A DNA stretch of 64,000 nucleotides from Verrucomicrobiota bacterium (GTDB lineage: Bacteria > Verrucomicrobiota > Verrucomicrobiia > Chthoniobacterales > SZAS-18): the NCBI GenBank assembly GCA_018240025.1, contig JAFEGM010000034.1, positions 63,639-127,638 of the forward strand, given 5' to 3'. The position numbers were made by a program, and so were the translations under genes. The notes below the pieces were generated by a model, which saw nothing but the letters and a program-made list of their open reading frames with translations, did not search any database and was not told where the DNA came from. Numbering within the stretch: position 1 is the stretch's first letter; every line of letters begins with the position of its first letter. Shown here piece by piece: positions 1 to 9,331 of the stretch.

Positions 1-852
1 GACGTCCTGGCGGCGGCGGGCGATTTCCACCACGAGCGTCCGCAGTTCGGCGACTTCATGTTCCCGAAGCTCTTCGGCAAGATCGCCGAGTCGCACAAAG
101 CTGCGTGCGGTCTGACCGACGACGAACTCGCGCTGGTCGCGGCCAAGAATTACGCCCACGCCCGGCTCAATCCGCTGGCCCAGATGCGCGACAACGCCGT
201 CAGCCACGCCTCGGCCTGTGCGATCACGGATAAGAATCCGACCATCGCCGGCCCGCTGCGCCTGACCGATTGCTCCCAGATCACCGACGGCGGTGCCGCG
301 GTCGTGCTCGTCTCGGGCCGTCTGATGGAGCGCCTCGGCCGCGCCGGCAAGCGGGTGCAGCTGCGGGGCTACGCGGTCTCGACCGACCACCTGCGTCTGG
401 AGGACAAGCAGATGCCGGAGTTCCCCATCGCCCGCAAGGCCGCCGAGCGCGCCTTCGCCATGGCCGGGATGCAACCGGCGCAGGCGGATGGCGTGGAGGT
501 GCACGACTGTTTCTCGATCACCGAGATCGTGGCCAGCGAGTTGCTCGGCCTGGCCCCGACCGGTGGCGGCGGCAAGCTGGTCGCCAGCGGCCGCACCGCG
601 CTGCCGCAGGTGCGGGAGTCGCTCGGCCTGCCGAAGCCCGAGGGCAAGGTCATCCCGATCAATGCCGGCGGCGGCCTCATCGCCGACGGGCATCCGGTCG
701 GCGCGACCGGCGTGCGCCAGGTCTGCGAGGCTTTCACCCAGCTGCGGGGCGAGGCCGGCGGCCGCCAGGTCGAGGGTGCGAAGAATTACGTCACCTTCAA
801 CATGGGTGGCAGTCTGACCACCAGCGTGGTGACCGTCTGGGGCACCGAGTAA
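1..852 (+). CDS. Thiolase, SCP-x/acetyl-CoA acetyltransferase type (3' part)
   Basis: The gene enters from the left edge; 283 C-terminal residues are visible and the reading frame is open from base 1. The protein belongs to the SCP-x-like thiolase branch, which makes or cleaves 3-ketoacyl-CoA. Seen: a VHDCFS motif (around 499-516) where ordinary thiolases have NEAF, GHPVGATG (688-711) with the catalytic-site His, and a C-terminal NMGGS segment (about 799-813) typical of this branch. The N-terminal nucleophile Cys region lies outside the window. The exact substrate cannot be told. It stands about 115 bases upstream of the kinase gene with no obvious functional link; acyl-CoA degradation is the usual setting for the family. 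Confidence 0.85.
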   Translation, partial: DVLAAAGDFHHERPQFGDFMFPKLFGKIAESHKAACGLTDDELALVAAKNYAHARLNPLAQMRDNAVSHASACAITDKNPTIAGPLRLTDCSQITDGGAAVVLVSGRLMERLGRAGKRVQLRGYAVSTDHLRLEDKQMPEFPIARKAAERAFAMAGMQPAQADGVEVHDCFSITEIVASELLGLAPTGGGGKLVASGRTALPQVRESLGLPKPEGKVIPINAGGGLIADGHPVGATGVRQVCEAFTQLRGEAGGRQVEGAKNYVTFNMGGSLTTSVVTVWGTE

Positions 853-967
853 GCTGGGACCAGGCCTGGAGGGTCGCGAGCCGGAAGACGCGACGATTCC
901 ATCGATCTTGAGGTTTGCTCCTTGAGCCGATTTGCATCTTGCCTCCTGATTCTTCAACCTGCTCCCA

Positions 968-2956
968 GTGGCCTCCCAAGTTCGCTACGGTCGATACGAA
1001 GTCATGCAGCGGCCCGACGGCTCGCTGGATGAGATCGGCCGTGGCGCGATGGGAGTGACCTACCGGGCGCGCGACACGTCGCTCAAGCGCACGGTCGTGC
1101 TGAAGGTGCTGAACGAAAATCTGAGCGGCGGCGCGCCGGCTCGGAAGAGGTTCCTGCGCGAGGCTGCGGCGGCGGCACAGATCACCCATCCGCACATCGC
1201 GGCCGTCCACGACATCGGCGAGCAGAACGGCGTCGACTACTACGTGATGGAGTTCATCGACGGTGAGACGCTCGAACAGCGCGTCCACCGGACGGGACCC
1301 TTGCCGGAGCGGGAGGTGCGAATGATCGCCCGCCAGGTGGTCGGCGGCCTGGCCGAGGCGGCGCGCCGGCAGCTTGTGCATCGCGACCTCAAGCCGGCCA
1401 ACCTGATGCTGGCCAAGGCGTCGCACCTGGGGGAGATCGACGCGAAGATCATCGACTTCGGTCTGGCCAAGCAGCATCGCCCCATGTCCGCGACCGACGC
1501 GACGCTCACGGCCGCCGGGCAGTTCGTCGGCTCGCCGATCTACGCCAGCCCCGAGCAGCTGGAAGGGCGCGAATTGGATGCGCGCTCCGATCTCTACTCG
1601 CTCGGCATCACGCTCTGGAATGTGCTCACCGGCGAACTGCCCTTCGTGGGTTCCACGTTCGGGCAGATCGTGACGGGCCATCTCATGCGTCCGCCGCCGT
1701 TGGAGCGCCTGCGGCAGCACGGGGTGAGCGAGCCGATGATCCAGCTGATCTCGCGCCTGCTGGCGAAGGATCGGGACGATCGGCCCGAAAGTCCGGAAGC
1801 GTTTCTGCGGGAGTTGGACGAGGTGGAGAAGCACATGACCGCCGCCGCGCGGACTTCCGGCGTGCAGCATTATCGCCCGACGCCGGCCGTGCGGCTCGAA
1901 CCTCCGACCAAGGCCGGCGAGGAGCCACAGGCGGTCGTCGCGCCGCCGCCGAGGAAATCGGCCAATGGCCTCGCCATCGCCGCGGTGGTGCTGGTGGTCA
2001 TCGCGGTCACGCTGGGCCTGCTGCTCACGCTTCTCTCGGACAAGCCGACGAAACCGGAGACCGCCAAGATCACCCCCACGCCGATCCAGCTGGCCGCCGC
2101 CACGCCGACGCCTGCACCCTCGGTCGCGCCGACCCCGCCGGTCGCCGTGGCCAACGTAACGATTTCGCCCACGCCCATTCCGGTGGTTGCGGCGACGCCC
2201 ACCCCGCGGGCTTTGGCGAACACGACCGGGGGGCAGACTGGCGAGGAGGATTTCAGAGCGGCCGAGACGTCAGTGGCCGTCGACCCGGTGGGCGCGTTGA
2301 CGCTCTACCGGAAGGCGGCGGACCGCGGTTACGTCAAGGCCATGACCGCACTTGGCGCAGCCTACTGTTACGGCCTCATGGGGCAGCCTGACCGGGCCGG
2401 TCCGCAGACGCCGGGCGGGAGGAATTTTCCCGAAGCCCTCCGTTGGCTCGAGAAGGCGGTGGCAGAAGGGGACATTCGCGCGAAGACGATCCTCGGCAGC
2501 ATGTATCTCAATGCGTTCGGCGTGGCCAAGGATGTGCCGAAGGCCATCGACCTGCTCAGCGAGGCTGCGGAGGGCGGCTATCCCACGGCCAAGGCGCTGC
2601 TCGCCTTCCAATACGGCGCCGGCAACGGCAAGCTCATCAAGCAGGACCCGGTGCGCGCACTGGCTCTGATGACCGAGGCGGCGCAAAGCGGCGATACGGC
2701 TTCGCAGTCGTACCTCGGCTTCTGGCACATGCTGGGATTTTGCGTGCAGAAGGACCCGAGCCGCGGTTTGGAGCTGATTCAGGGAGCGATCGATCGAGGC
2801 AGTGTATTGGCCCTGTATCACATTGGACTGGTGTATCTGCGCGGTCACGGGGTGCCGATCGACGAAAACAAGGCCGCCAACTACTTCCGGATGGCGGCCC
2901 GTGCGAATGTCGAAGCCGCGCAGGAGGAACTCCGCAAGCGCAAGCTGACCTGGTGA
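968..2956 (+). CDS. Membrane Ser/Thr protein kinase with Sel1-like repeats
   Basis: A 662-residue Hanks-type kinase. Residues about 10-280 carry the glycine loop (GRGAMG, 24-29), ATP-binding Lys46 in VVLK, catalytic HRDLKPAN with Asp140, and DFG with Asp163, so the enzyme should be active. A transmembrane helix follows at about 334-356, then a Pro/Thr-rich linker of roughly 60 residues and several Sel1-like (TPR-type) repeats from about 425 to the end, placed outside the cytoplasm by this topology. Start chosen: GTG at 968, because the family normally has a 'YGRYEV' strand before the glycine loop; an ATG at 1004 would cut into it. The stop is one base from the next gene's start, so it probably heads the polysaccharide operon and may regulate it. 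Confidence 0.88.
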   Translation: MASQVRYGRYEVMQRPDGSLDEIGRGAMGVTYRARDTSLKRTVVLKVLNENLSGGAPARKRFLREAAAAAQITHPHIAAVHDIGEQNGVDYYVMEFIDGETLEQRVHRTGPLPEREVRMIARQVVGGLAEAARRQLVHRDLKPANLMLAKASHLGEIDAKIIDFGLAKQHRPMSATDATLTAAGQFVGSPIYASPEQLEGRELDARSDLYSLGITLWNVLTGELPFVGSTFGQIVTGHLMRPPPLERLRQHGVSEPMIQLISRLLAKDRDDRPESPEAFLRELDEVEKHMTAAARTSGVQHYRPTPAVRLEPPTKAGEEPQAVVAPPPRKSANGLAIAAVVLVVIAVTLGLLLTLLSDKPTKPETAKITPTPIQLAAATPTPAPSVAPTPPVAVANVTISPTPIPVVAATPTPRALANTTGGQTGEEDFRAAETSVAVDPVGALTLYRKAADRGYVKAMTALGAAYCYGLMGQPDRAGPQTPGGRNFPEALRWLEKAVAEGDIRAKTILGSMYLNAFGVAKDVPKAIDLLSEAAEGGYPTAKALLAFQYGAGNGKLIKQDPVRALALMTEAAQSGDTASQSYLGFWHMLGFCVQKDPSRGLELIQGAIDRGSVLALYHIGLVYLRGHGVPIDENKAANYFRMAARANVEAAQEELRKRKLTW

Positions 2957-2957
2957 C

Positions 2958-4175
2958 GTGGCTGCGCGATCTGTTCTGCTCTTGACCCGCACCTTCCCGC
3001 CCGACTTGGCGGCGGTGGGCCAGCTCGTTTTCGAACTGGCCGGCGAGCTGAGCCAGCGTGGGTGGCGCGTCGGTATCGCCACCAGCACGCCTGGCGAGGT
3101 GGAACTGCCGCCCCAGGTGAGCGTCGCGCGCGTTCCGGCGGCGATCGGCTTCACCCGCAAGAGATTGGCGCAGCGCCTGGCCAGCTACCTCGCGCAGTAT
3201 CCCGCCCTGCGCCGTGCCGCGCATCAGCTCGGCGGCCCATGGGATGTGGTCGTGTCCACCACCGACCCACCGCTGCAGGCGGTGCTGGGCCCGGGCCTGC
3301 GGCGTCGCACCGGGGGTGCCCTGGTGCATTGGTGCCAGGACATTTACCCCGAGCTGGCCGAGGAGTTGGGCGTCCTCGGGCGGGGCGGCTTCGTGGCGCG
3401 GGTCCTGCGACGAATCTCCACCCGCTCCTTGCAGGCCTGCGACGGGATCGTTTCGCTGGGGCGCTGCATGTCGGAGCGGCTGGTGGCCCGCGGCCTCGAC
3501 CCGGCCCGGCTGCATCTCGTGCCGAACTGGGCCGACCACACGAACGTGCACCCGCTTCCCCGGGGCGCCAGCCCGCTGCGCTCTGAACTCGGGTTCGCGG
3601 CCGGCGATTTTGTCGTCATGTACTCGGGTAACTTCGGGTTGGCTCATCCATTCGAAGCCATTCTCGAGGCCGCGGTCAGCCTGGCCGGAGACCGGCGCAT
3701 CCGCTTCCTGCTGGCCGGGGATGGCCCTCGAGCCGCCACGGTTCGGGAGGGAGTGGCGCGGCGGGCGTTGCCGAATGTGACTTTCCTTCCGCTGCAACCC
3801 CGCGCCCGCCTGGCCGAAAGTCTGGGAGCGGCCGATCTGCATTTGGTCAGCATGTTCGACCGCCTCTGCGGCTTGGTGGTGCCGAGCAAATACTACGGCG
3901 TTATGGCGGCGGGGCGCCCCGTGGCGTTCCTCGGACCGCGCGGCAGCGAAGTGGCTCGCAGCCTCGAGGAATGCCAGGCCGGGGTCGCGTTGGACGAGAG
4001 CGATGCGCGCGGACTGGTGGACGCCATTCGCAGGCTGGCAGAGCAGCCGGACGCCTGGTCGAAAACCGCGGAGGCGGCGACCCAGGCAGGTCGCGTCTTC
4101 GATCTGCCCACCTGTGCCGAGAAGTTAACCCGCGCTTGGGAGCATTCTCTCGCGAACCGGCGAACAAGCGGTTGA
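2958..4175 (+). CDS. Glycosyltransferase family 4-like (WcaI type)
   Basis: A 405-residue cytoplasmic GT-B fold glycosyltransferase. Visible features are the N-terminal strand-loop LLLTRTFPPD with a following helix (GT4 donor/acceptor cleft), YSGNFG at about 222-227 opening the C-terminal Rossmann domain, AGDGPR, and PSKYYGVMAAGRP near 307-319, which matches the sugar-nucleotide binding helix of WcaI-like proteins. It begins at GTG, one base after the kinase stop, so translational coupling is likely. Together with the next genes it should build a repeat unit of an exopolysaccharide or O-antigen. The sugar donor cannot be inferred. Confidence 0.85.
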   Translation: MAARSVLLLTRTFPPDLAAVGQLVFELAGELSQRGWRVGIATSTPGEVELPPQVSVARVPAAIGFTRKRLAQRLASYLAQYPALRRAAHQLGGPWDVVVSTTDPPLQAVLGPGLRRRTGGALVHWCQDIYPELAEELGVLGRGGFVARVLRRISTRSLQACDGIVSLGRCMSERLVARGLDPARLHLVPNWADHTNVHPLPRGASPLRSELGFAAGDFVVMYSGNFGLAHPFEAILEAAVSLAGDRRIRFLLAGDGPRAATVREGVARRALPNVTFLPLQPRARLAESLGAADLHLVSMFDRLCGLVVPSKYYGVMAAGRPVAFLGPRGSEVARSLEECQAGVALDESDARGLVDAIRRLAEQPDAWSKTAEAATQAGRVFDLPTCAEKLTRAWEHSLANRRTSG

Positions 4176-4245
4176 CTGTCCAGAGGTGGGACGGATACAC
4201 TGCCAACGTTGTGAACAACTTTGCTCCAAGGGACACTCTTCTGGG

Positions 4246-5703
4246 ATGAACAGTGCCGCACCGGCTAAAGACAAAGTCAGCCCACTGCCAGAAGCGGTGG
4301 CCGCTGGATCCGCCTTGGGGGCCGCCATTGCCTCGCGCCGCTGGCTCGTAGGCTTGACACTGTTTATTCTCGATATTGTCGCTTTTTGGGGGATCCACCA
4401 GCTGTTGGTGCGCCTGAATTTCAACGAGTTCGTGGCCGCCTCGCAGGCCCATCTTTTTTACATTCCGCTGCTCGTGCTCCTGCCGATCGTCTATACCATT
4501 GGGGGTTACGACACGCGAAGCGAGATGCGGGGTCTGGCCTATACGAGCGGCCACCTGATCGGCGTGTTGATCGGACTCGGAGTGGCCGCCTTGGCCATCT
4601 ACACCTTTGCCGCCTACGCCTCGTATGTGCGCCCCAGCCGCGGAGTGCTGCTCGGGTCCTTCGCCATGTTCGTGCCGGTTTCGCTGGCCTACCGCTGGAT
4701 CATCGGTCCCTGGGTCAGCGCGCACTCGGCCCGGAAGTACTTTCTGGTGCTCGGGGCAGGGGCCGTCGCTTGCGATTTTTTCAAAGCCTATCAGGGCAAA
4801 CCCAACCGGCAGAGTCTCGTCTTCGTCGATCCGACCGAGGCGCGGGTGGGGGAGCCTCTTTCCGGCCCGGGGACGCCGGTGGTCGAGGGCGACGCGTGTC
4901 AGCGCCTCAGAAACCTGGGTAGGAATTGCGACGGAGTCATCGTCGCCGAGGGGTCGGAAGGACTGCCGGTCGAATTGCGTGACCTCCTGGTCCGCACGCA
5001 TTTCGCGCATCTTCCCGTCTACACGCTGGAGACCTTTTACGAGACCCAGTGGCGCATGGTGCCGGTCCACGCCCTCAATCCGCTCTGGGCCCTCCAGATG
5101 GGCTTCCAGTTCACGCGCGACTACCCCTACACTCACATCAAGCGGGGGATCGATATCCTCATCTCAGGCCTTGGGCTCATTCTGGCCGGACCGCTGATGT
5201 TGGCCGTGGCCCTGGCCATCTACTGCGAGTCGGGCCGTCCGGTGATCTTCCGCCAGAAACGCTATGGGCGGGATAGCCGGCCATTCACGGTCTTCAAGTT
5301 TCGCACCATGCGCCCCGGAGCCGAGCGTGGATCGCCCTACACCGTGGAGGGCGACGACCGCATCACCCCCCTCGGTCGCTGGCTTCGGCGGGTGCGGCTG
5401 GATGAGTTGCCCCAGCTTTGGAACGTCTTCCGCGGTGACATGAGCCTGATCGGGCCGCGGGCAGAATCGGCCGATTGCGTGGCGCGCTACGAATCGACCG
5501 TCCCCTCCTATCACCTGCGGCACATGGTCAAACCCGGCATCACCGGGTGGGCGCAGGTCAATTACGGCTATGGAGCCGGCGAAGAAGATGCTTTGGAGAA
5601 GCTGAAATTCGATCTCTACTACATACGGCACCATTCCCTGCTGCTGGATGCGATGATCGTCCTGCGAACCCTCTACGTCATGATTGCGGCACGAGGGCGA
5701 TGA
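4246..5703 (+). CDS. Polyprenyl-phosphate sugar-1-phosphate transferase (WbaP/WcaJ-like)
   Basis: A 485-residue membrane enzyme that starts a surface glycan by moving a sugar phosphate from a nucleotide sugar to undecaprenyl phosphate. The first half holds about four or five membrane helices and a CoA-binding-like middle domain. The C-terminal bacterial sugar transferase domain runs from about residue 295: a membrane-dipping KRGIDIL segment, RQKRYG and FKFRTM, DELPQLWNV, then SLIGPR and KPGITGWAQV. All conserved blocks are present. The frame is open from a GTG at 4186, but ATG at 4246 gives a typical N terminus and was chosen. Its stop overlaps the next start as ATGA. The sugar (Glc, Gal or GlcNAc type) is unknown. 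Confidence 0.9.
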   Translation: MNSAAPAKDKVSPLPEAVAAGSALGAAIASRRWLVGLTLFILDIVAFWGIHQLLVRLNFNEFVAASQAHLFYIPLLVLLPIVYTIGGYDTRSEMRGLAYTSGHLIGVLIGLGVAALAIYTFAAYASYVRPSRGVLLGSFAMFVPVSLAYRWIIGPWVSAHSARKYFLVLGAGAVACDFFKAYQGKPNRQSLVFVDPTEARVGEPLSGPGTPVVEGDACQRLRNLGRNCDGVIVAEGSEGLPVELRDLLVRTHFAHLPVYTLETFYETQWRMVPVHALNPLWALQMGFQFTRDYPYTHIKRGIDILISGLGLILAGPLMLAVALAIYCESGRPVIFRQKRYGRDSRPFTVFKFRTMRPGAERGSPYTVEGDDRITPLGRWLRRVRLDELPQLWNVFRGDMSLIGPRAESADCVARYESTVPSYHLRHMVKPGITGWAQVNYGYGAGEEDALEKLKFDLYYIRHHSLLLDAMIVLRTLYVMIAARGR

Positions 5704-7154
5704 CGCCACGGACGATGCCGACGTCGACTCGGATCTTCAGCGATGCCTCTCGTTGGGGATTGCTGGGTGCGATCTTCTTTGCCCCGTGGGCCTACGGAGC
5801 CACTCGACCGTGGGCGATCGACTGGCTCTGCCAGTGGTTGGCGGTCGTGCTGGGCTTTCGGGTGGTCGCTCTCTTTCTACCCCGCGGCGGTTCCCGGGGA
5901 GGCGTGCCGGGGCTGCTGCTCGGCACCATGGGGGTCCTGCTCGTGCAGGGGTGGTGGATGACGTTGAATGCGAAGGCGCTGATGGATCCTACCATGGCGA
6001 TCTTCGGGCCCTTGCAGCCGCTGGCCCCACACCTTCCCGGCGCGGCGGACGCCGCCTTGGCGATTTCCTGGACCATCCGCCTCAGCCTCATGCTTGGGGT
6101 CGTGCTGCTGGTGGCCGAGATGGCCCACGATTCCGTCTGGCGGGTCCGGATCTGGCACGCGTTGGCTCTGGCCGGAGGTTCGATCGCGGCGCTCGGGGTG
6201 CTCCAGCGGGCGGCGGCGGCGGAAACGATCCTCTGGGAGGACAAAGCCATCCGGGGCGATGAGAGCTACACCAAGAGCTTCTTCGCCACCTTTTACTACC
6301 ATGCCAATGCCGGAGCCTTTCTGAATCTGGGCTTCCCGCTGGCGATCGCGCTGACCCTGAAGTCGTTCGCGCGGCCGACGCTGGCCTGGCAGCACGGGCT
6401 GATCGTTGGCAATGCCGTCATTTACCTCCTCGCCATCCTGCTCAACACCTCGCGCGCGGCCCAGGCGATCGGCCTGATGCTCTTCCTCGCGATGCTGATC
6501 TGGCCGGCGCGCAAGCTGCTCGCTTTTGCGTGGGAGAAGCAGCGGCGGGCCGTCCTCGCCGGCGCGATCATTGTGGCAGCGGCCTTTGCAGCCACCGTGT
6601 TCGGCATCGGGCTGGACAAGCAGTTCGAGCGTTGGCGCGACACCCAGGCACAATTGGCGGGCGATGGCCTCCTGCACACCCGCCTGCTGGCGCAGCAGGC
6701 CGCCCTCACGGGCTTGCCGGACGCCGGCTGGTTCGGCTTCGGTCCGGGCTGCTTTCAGGTCATGTTCCCGTTCTACACGGGCTACCTCGGTGACCAGATC
6801 AGCGGCTTCTGGCGTTTCCTCCATGCCGACTACCTTCAGACGGTCTTTGAATGGGGGCGGCTCGGGGCGGGCGCGTGGGCGGTGGTCTTTTTCGGTGGGC
6901 TGATCCGCGGCTTGCTCAAGGAACGGGCGCAGCGTCAGGAACGTTCCAGCCAGAACCTTTATCTACTACCCGCCTGCCTTCTGGCGCTGACGGGTGTGGC
7001 GCTGCACGCCTTGATCGATTTCCCGCTGCAGATCGCTTCAATTCAGCTCTATGTCGCGGTGCTCCTCGGCCTGTGCTGGGGCTGGGGCGAGGTCACGCGC
7101 TCTTCGCGCCGACGCCGCAAGTCCGACGAGCCGGGTGAGACGCCGATCGCCTGA
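5700..7154 (+). CDS. O-antigen ligase/polymerase-like membrane protein
   Basis: A 484-residue polytopic protein with roughly a dozen hydrophobic segments. It shows a Wzy_C-type arrangement: a membrane helix starting NTSRAAQAIG, then a periplasmic loop ending in HADYLQTVFEWG near residue 375, the equivalent of the HxDYLQ block in O-antigen ligases and polymerases. The family joins or polymerises lipid-linked glycans at the outer face of the inner membrane. ATG at 5700 overlaps the upstream stop (ATGA), so it is co-translated with the sugar transferase. Whether it is a polymerase or a ligase cannot be decided. No flippase or chain-length regulator is visible in the window. Confidence 0.78.
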   Translation: MTPRTMPTSTRIFSDASRWGLLGAIFFAPWAYGATRPWAIDWLCQWLAVVLGFRVVALFLPRGGSRGGVPGLLLGTMGVLLVQGWWMTLNAKALMDPTMAIFGPLQPLAPHLPGAADAALAISWTIRLSLMLGVVLLVAEMAHDSVWRVRIWHALALAGGSIAALGVLQRAAAAETILWEDKAIRGDESYTKSFFATFYYHANAGAFLNLGFPLAIALTLKSFARPTLAWQHGLIVGNAVIYLLAILLNTSRAAQAIGLMLFLAMLIWPARKLLAFAWEKQRRAVLAGAIIVAAAFAATVFGIGLDKQFERWRDTQAQLAGDGLLHTRLLAQQAALTGLPDAGWFGFGPGCFQVMFPFYTGYLGDQISGFWRFLHADYLQTVFEWGRLGAGAWAVVFFGGLIRGLLKERAQRQERSSQNLYLLPACLLALTGVALHALIDFPLQIASIQLYVAVLLGLCWGWGEVTRSSRRRRKSDEPGETPIA

Positions 7155-7201
7155 CGTTCGTTGCCGGTTGCCGAGCGACGCCGCTCGGCCTAAGCGGACG
7201 C

Positions 7202-8398
7202 ATGCCCGTCCCTCTGCTCGACCTTAAGCCCCAGTACGCCGCGCTCCGCGCAGAAATCGACCTCCGCCTGCGTGAAGTCATCGACTCGCAGGTCTTCATC
7301 CTCGGTCCCGTGGTGGCCCGCTTTGAGGCGGAGACGAAGGCGCATAGCCGTGCCGCTTGGGCCACGGGAATGTCGAGCGGCACCGACGCCCAATTGGCGA
7401 TCCTCATGGCCCTGGGGATTGGACCCGGCGATGCTGTCATCACCTCGACCTTCACGTTCTTTGCCACCGCCGGGTGCGTCGCCCGCGTGGGGGCTCGGAC
7501 GATCTTTGGGGATATCGACCCAGCCACCTTCAACCTCGCTCCGGACTGGGTGGAGCACTACCTGCGGACGGTGGCGCGGCGCGATGCTGAGGGAGTGCTT
7601 CGCACGCCCGCGGGGGATCGGCTGCGGGCCATCATCCCCGTACATCTCTTCGGGCTTTGCGCGGAGATGGACCGATTTCTCGCCTTGGGCCGCGAGTTCG
7701 GTCTCGAGATTCTCGAGGACGCCTCCCAGGCGATCGGGGCCGAGTATCGCCACGCGGACGGTTCGGTCGGATCGGCCGGGGCGATGGGACGCTTTGGCTG
7801 GTTTTCCTACTTCCCCTCCAAGAATCTGGGGGCGTTCGGCGACGCTGGTTCCGCAGTGGGCACGCGCCCGGAGGACGAGGCTGTGATCCGGGCGATGCGC
7901 ATGCATGGCATGACCCAGCAATACTACCACGAGGTCGTCGGGGGGAACTTTCGGCTCGACGCGATGCAGGCCGCCGTCCTCTCGGCCAAGCTGCCGCATC
8001 TCGACGGCTGGTCTGACGCTCGGCGGGCCAATGCCGCCCGCTATCGGGAGGCTTTCCAAGCTGCCGGTCTGACCGAGCGGATCCAGGTGCCGCAGGAGCC
8101 GTTCGCCGGCCGGGGGCTGCGCCAGCATCACATCTATCATCAGTATGTGATTCGCACCCCGCAGCGGGATGACCTGCTCCAGTTCCTGCGTGCGGCGGAG
8201 ATCGGGTGCGCCATTTACTATCCGCTGCCGCTCCATCAGCAGCAGTGTTTTGCCGCTTGGGGCGGCCGGGCCGGCGACTGCCCGCAGGCCGAAGCTGCGG
8301 CGGCCGAGGTGCTGGCGCTGCCCATCTACCCCGAGTTGACCGAGGGTCAGATTGACGAGGTCGTGGCCCGGGTCGCCGAATTCTTCCGCTCGCGATGA
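7202..8398 (+). CDS. DegT/DnrJ/EryC1-family PLP sugar aminotransferase
   Basis: A 398-residue PLP enzyme of the sugar-nucleotide aminotransferase family (WecE/WbpE type), transferring an amino group to a keto sugar nucleotide. Seen: SGTDAQ and STFTFFAT cofactor-binding blocks, EDASQAIGAEY with the PLP-ring Asp, and FPSKNLGAFGDAG with Schiff-base Lys207. Length is normal. It starts 47 bases after the polymerase-like gene and probably closes the polysaccharide operon, which implies that the glycan contains an amino sugar. The precise keto-sugar substrate is unknown. Confidence 0.9.
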   Translation: MPVPLLDLKPQYAALRAEIDLRLREVIDSQVFILGPVVARFEAETKAHSRAAWATGMSSGTDAQLAILMALGIGPGDAVITSTFTFFATAGCVARVGARTIFGDIDPATFNLAPDWVEHYLRTVARRDAEGVLRTPAGDRLRAIIPVHLFGLCAEMDRFLALGREFGLEILEDASQAIGAEYRHADGSVGSAGAMGRFGWFSYFPSKNLGAFGDAGSAVGTRPEDEAVIRAMRMHGMTQQYYHEVVGGNFRLDAMQAAVLSAKLPHLDGWSDARRANAARYREAFQAAGLTERIQVPQEPFAGRGLRQHHIYHQYVIRTPQRDDLLQFLRAAEIGCAIYYPLPLHQQQCFAAWGGRAGDCPQAEAAAAEVLALPIYPELTEGQIDEVVARVAEFFRSR

Positions 8399-8441
8399 TT
8401 TCCGCTTCCCAAAACGAGGCCGCTTGATAGCTACTCCGACC

Positions 8442-9113
8442 ATGAGCGAGCAGCAAAATTCCGGAATGGGTTGCTTCCTAAAGGGATGCCTGACCCTGAT
8501 CGTCGTAGGCTTGGTCCTGGCTGGTGTGGTCGGGGGCGGCGCGTATTACTATTATGGGAAGTTCGTTGAGACGGCTACGTCGGACAAACCGGCGCCGATC
8601 AAGACGGATCAACCCTCGGATACGCAGTTCCAAGCGGCCTCCAACAAACTCAACGGCATGGTCAATGCCTGGAATGTCGGGCACGAGGCCACCATCGAAC
8701 TGACCGCTGCCGACCTCAATGCACTGGTGGCTCGCCACCCGAGCTTTGCCGCCTGGCGGGGCAAGGTTTATTTCACGATCAACAACAGCGACCTCGGGAT
8801 CGACACGAGCGTGCCGCTGGACTTCATCAAGCTCGACAAGCTGAAGGGTCGCTACTTCAACGGCCGGTTTGTGACCTTCTTCGAGTATCTCAATGGGCAG
8901 ATGACGATTCGGCCGAAGCTGGTCGAGGCCAACGGCAACCAGGTGCCGCAGGCGGCCCTCGATCGCATGGATTGGAACGAGATGACTTCGGAACTGCGCA
9001 AGAACAAGGATTGGTCCAGCTATCTGGACCGCATCAAGTCGATCCGCGTGACGGCCAATACGGTGGTCATCACGACCAAGCTCAACACCGCGGTCCCGGC
9101 GGAGTCCAAGTAG
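8442..9113 (+). CDS. Hypothetical single-pass membrane protein
   Basis: 223 residues, not recognised by family. The N terminus has a Cys-containing hydrophobic helix (about 11-37) followed by three or four Tyr and a polar region, which suggests an inner-membrane anchor with a soluble body outside. The body contains TIELTAADLNALVARHP and alternating strands near the end. The frame is open from 8352, inside the upstream aminotransferase gene, but the ATG at 8442 gives a coherent N terminus and sits 43 bases after that gene. No catalytic motif is visible. It could belong to the preceding operon. Confidence 0.65.
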   Translation: MSEQQNSGMGCFLKGCLTLIVVGLVLAGVVGGGAYYYYGKFVETATSDKPAPIKTDQPSDTQFQAASNKLNGMVNAWNVGHEATIELTAADLNALVARHPSFAAWRGKVYFTINNSDLGIDTSVPLDFIKLDKLKGRYFNGRFVTFFEYLNGQMTIRPKLVEANGNQVPQAALDRMDWNEMTSELRKNKDWSSYLDRIKSIRVTANTVVITTKLNTAVPAESK

Positions 9114-9161
9114 TTTCCGATTGCGTGAGGCGCGGACCGTGCCATGGTCCCGCCTCGAAAC

Positions 9162-9234
9162 GGTGGCTGTAGCTCAATGGCAGAGCTCCAGATTGTGATT
9201 CTGGCTGTTGCGGGTTCGAATCCCGTCAGCCACC
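9162..9234 (+). tRNA. tRNA-His (GTG anticodon)
   Basis: Full cloverleaf by eye: acceptor stem 9163-9169 pairs with 9227-9233 (GTGGCTG/CAGCCAC), D-stem GCTC/GAGC, anticodon stem CCAGA/TCTGG around loop TTGTGAT giving anticodon GTG, and T-arm with TTCGAAT. The extra G at 9162 faces C at 9234, the G-1:C73 pair that identifies tRNA-His. No CCA is encoded. A run of T (from about 9236) follows immediately and can act as part of a terminator. Confidence 0.96.
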
Positions 9235-9331
9235 CTTTTTTCGGTGGGTGTTGGGCCGAACGATCTCCGCGTGCGGCCGTTCCGCCCGCCCCTTCATCGA
9301 AGATCGGATTGACTCGTTAGAGGGTTGTTAA

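Noticed and set aside
873..895. GTCGCG/CGCGAC inverted repeat as terminator of the thiolase gene
   Set aside because: Only six base pairs, a 10-base loop and no T-run.
4186..4245. GTG start of the sugar transferase at 4186
   Set aside because: It adds 20 Cys/His-containing residues not expected in this family; ATG 4246 gives a usual N terminus.
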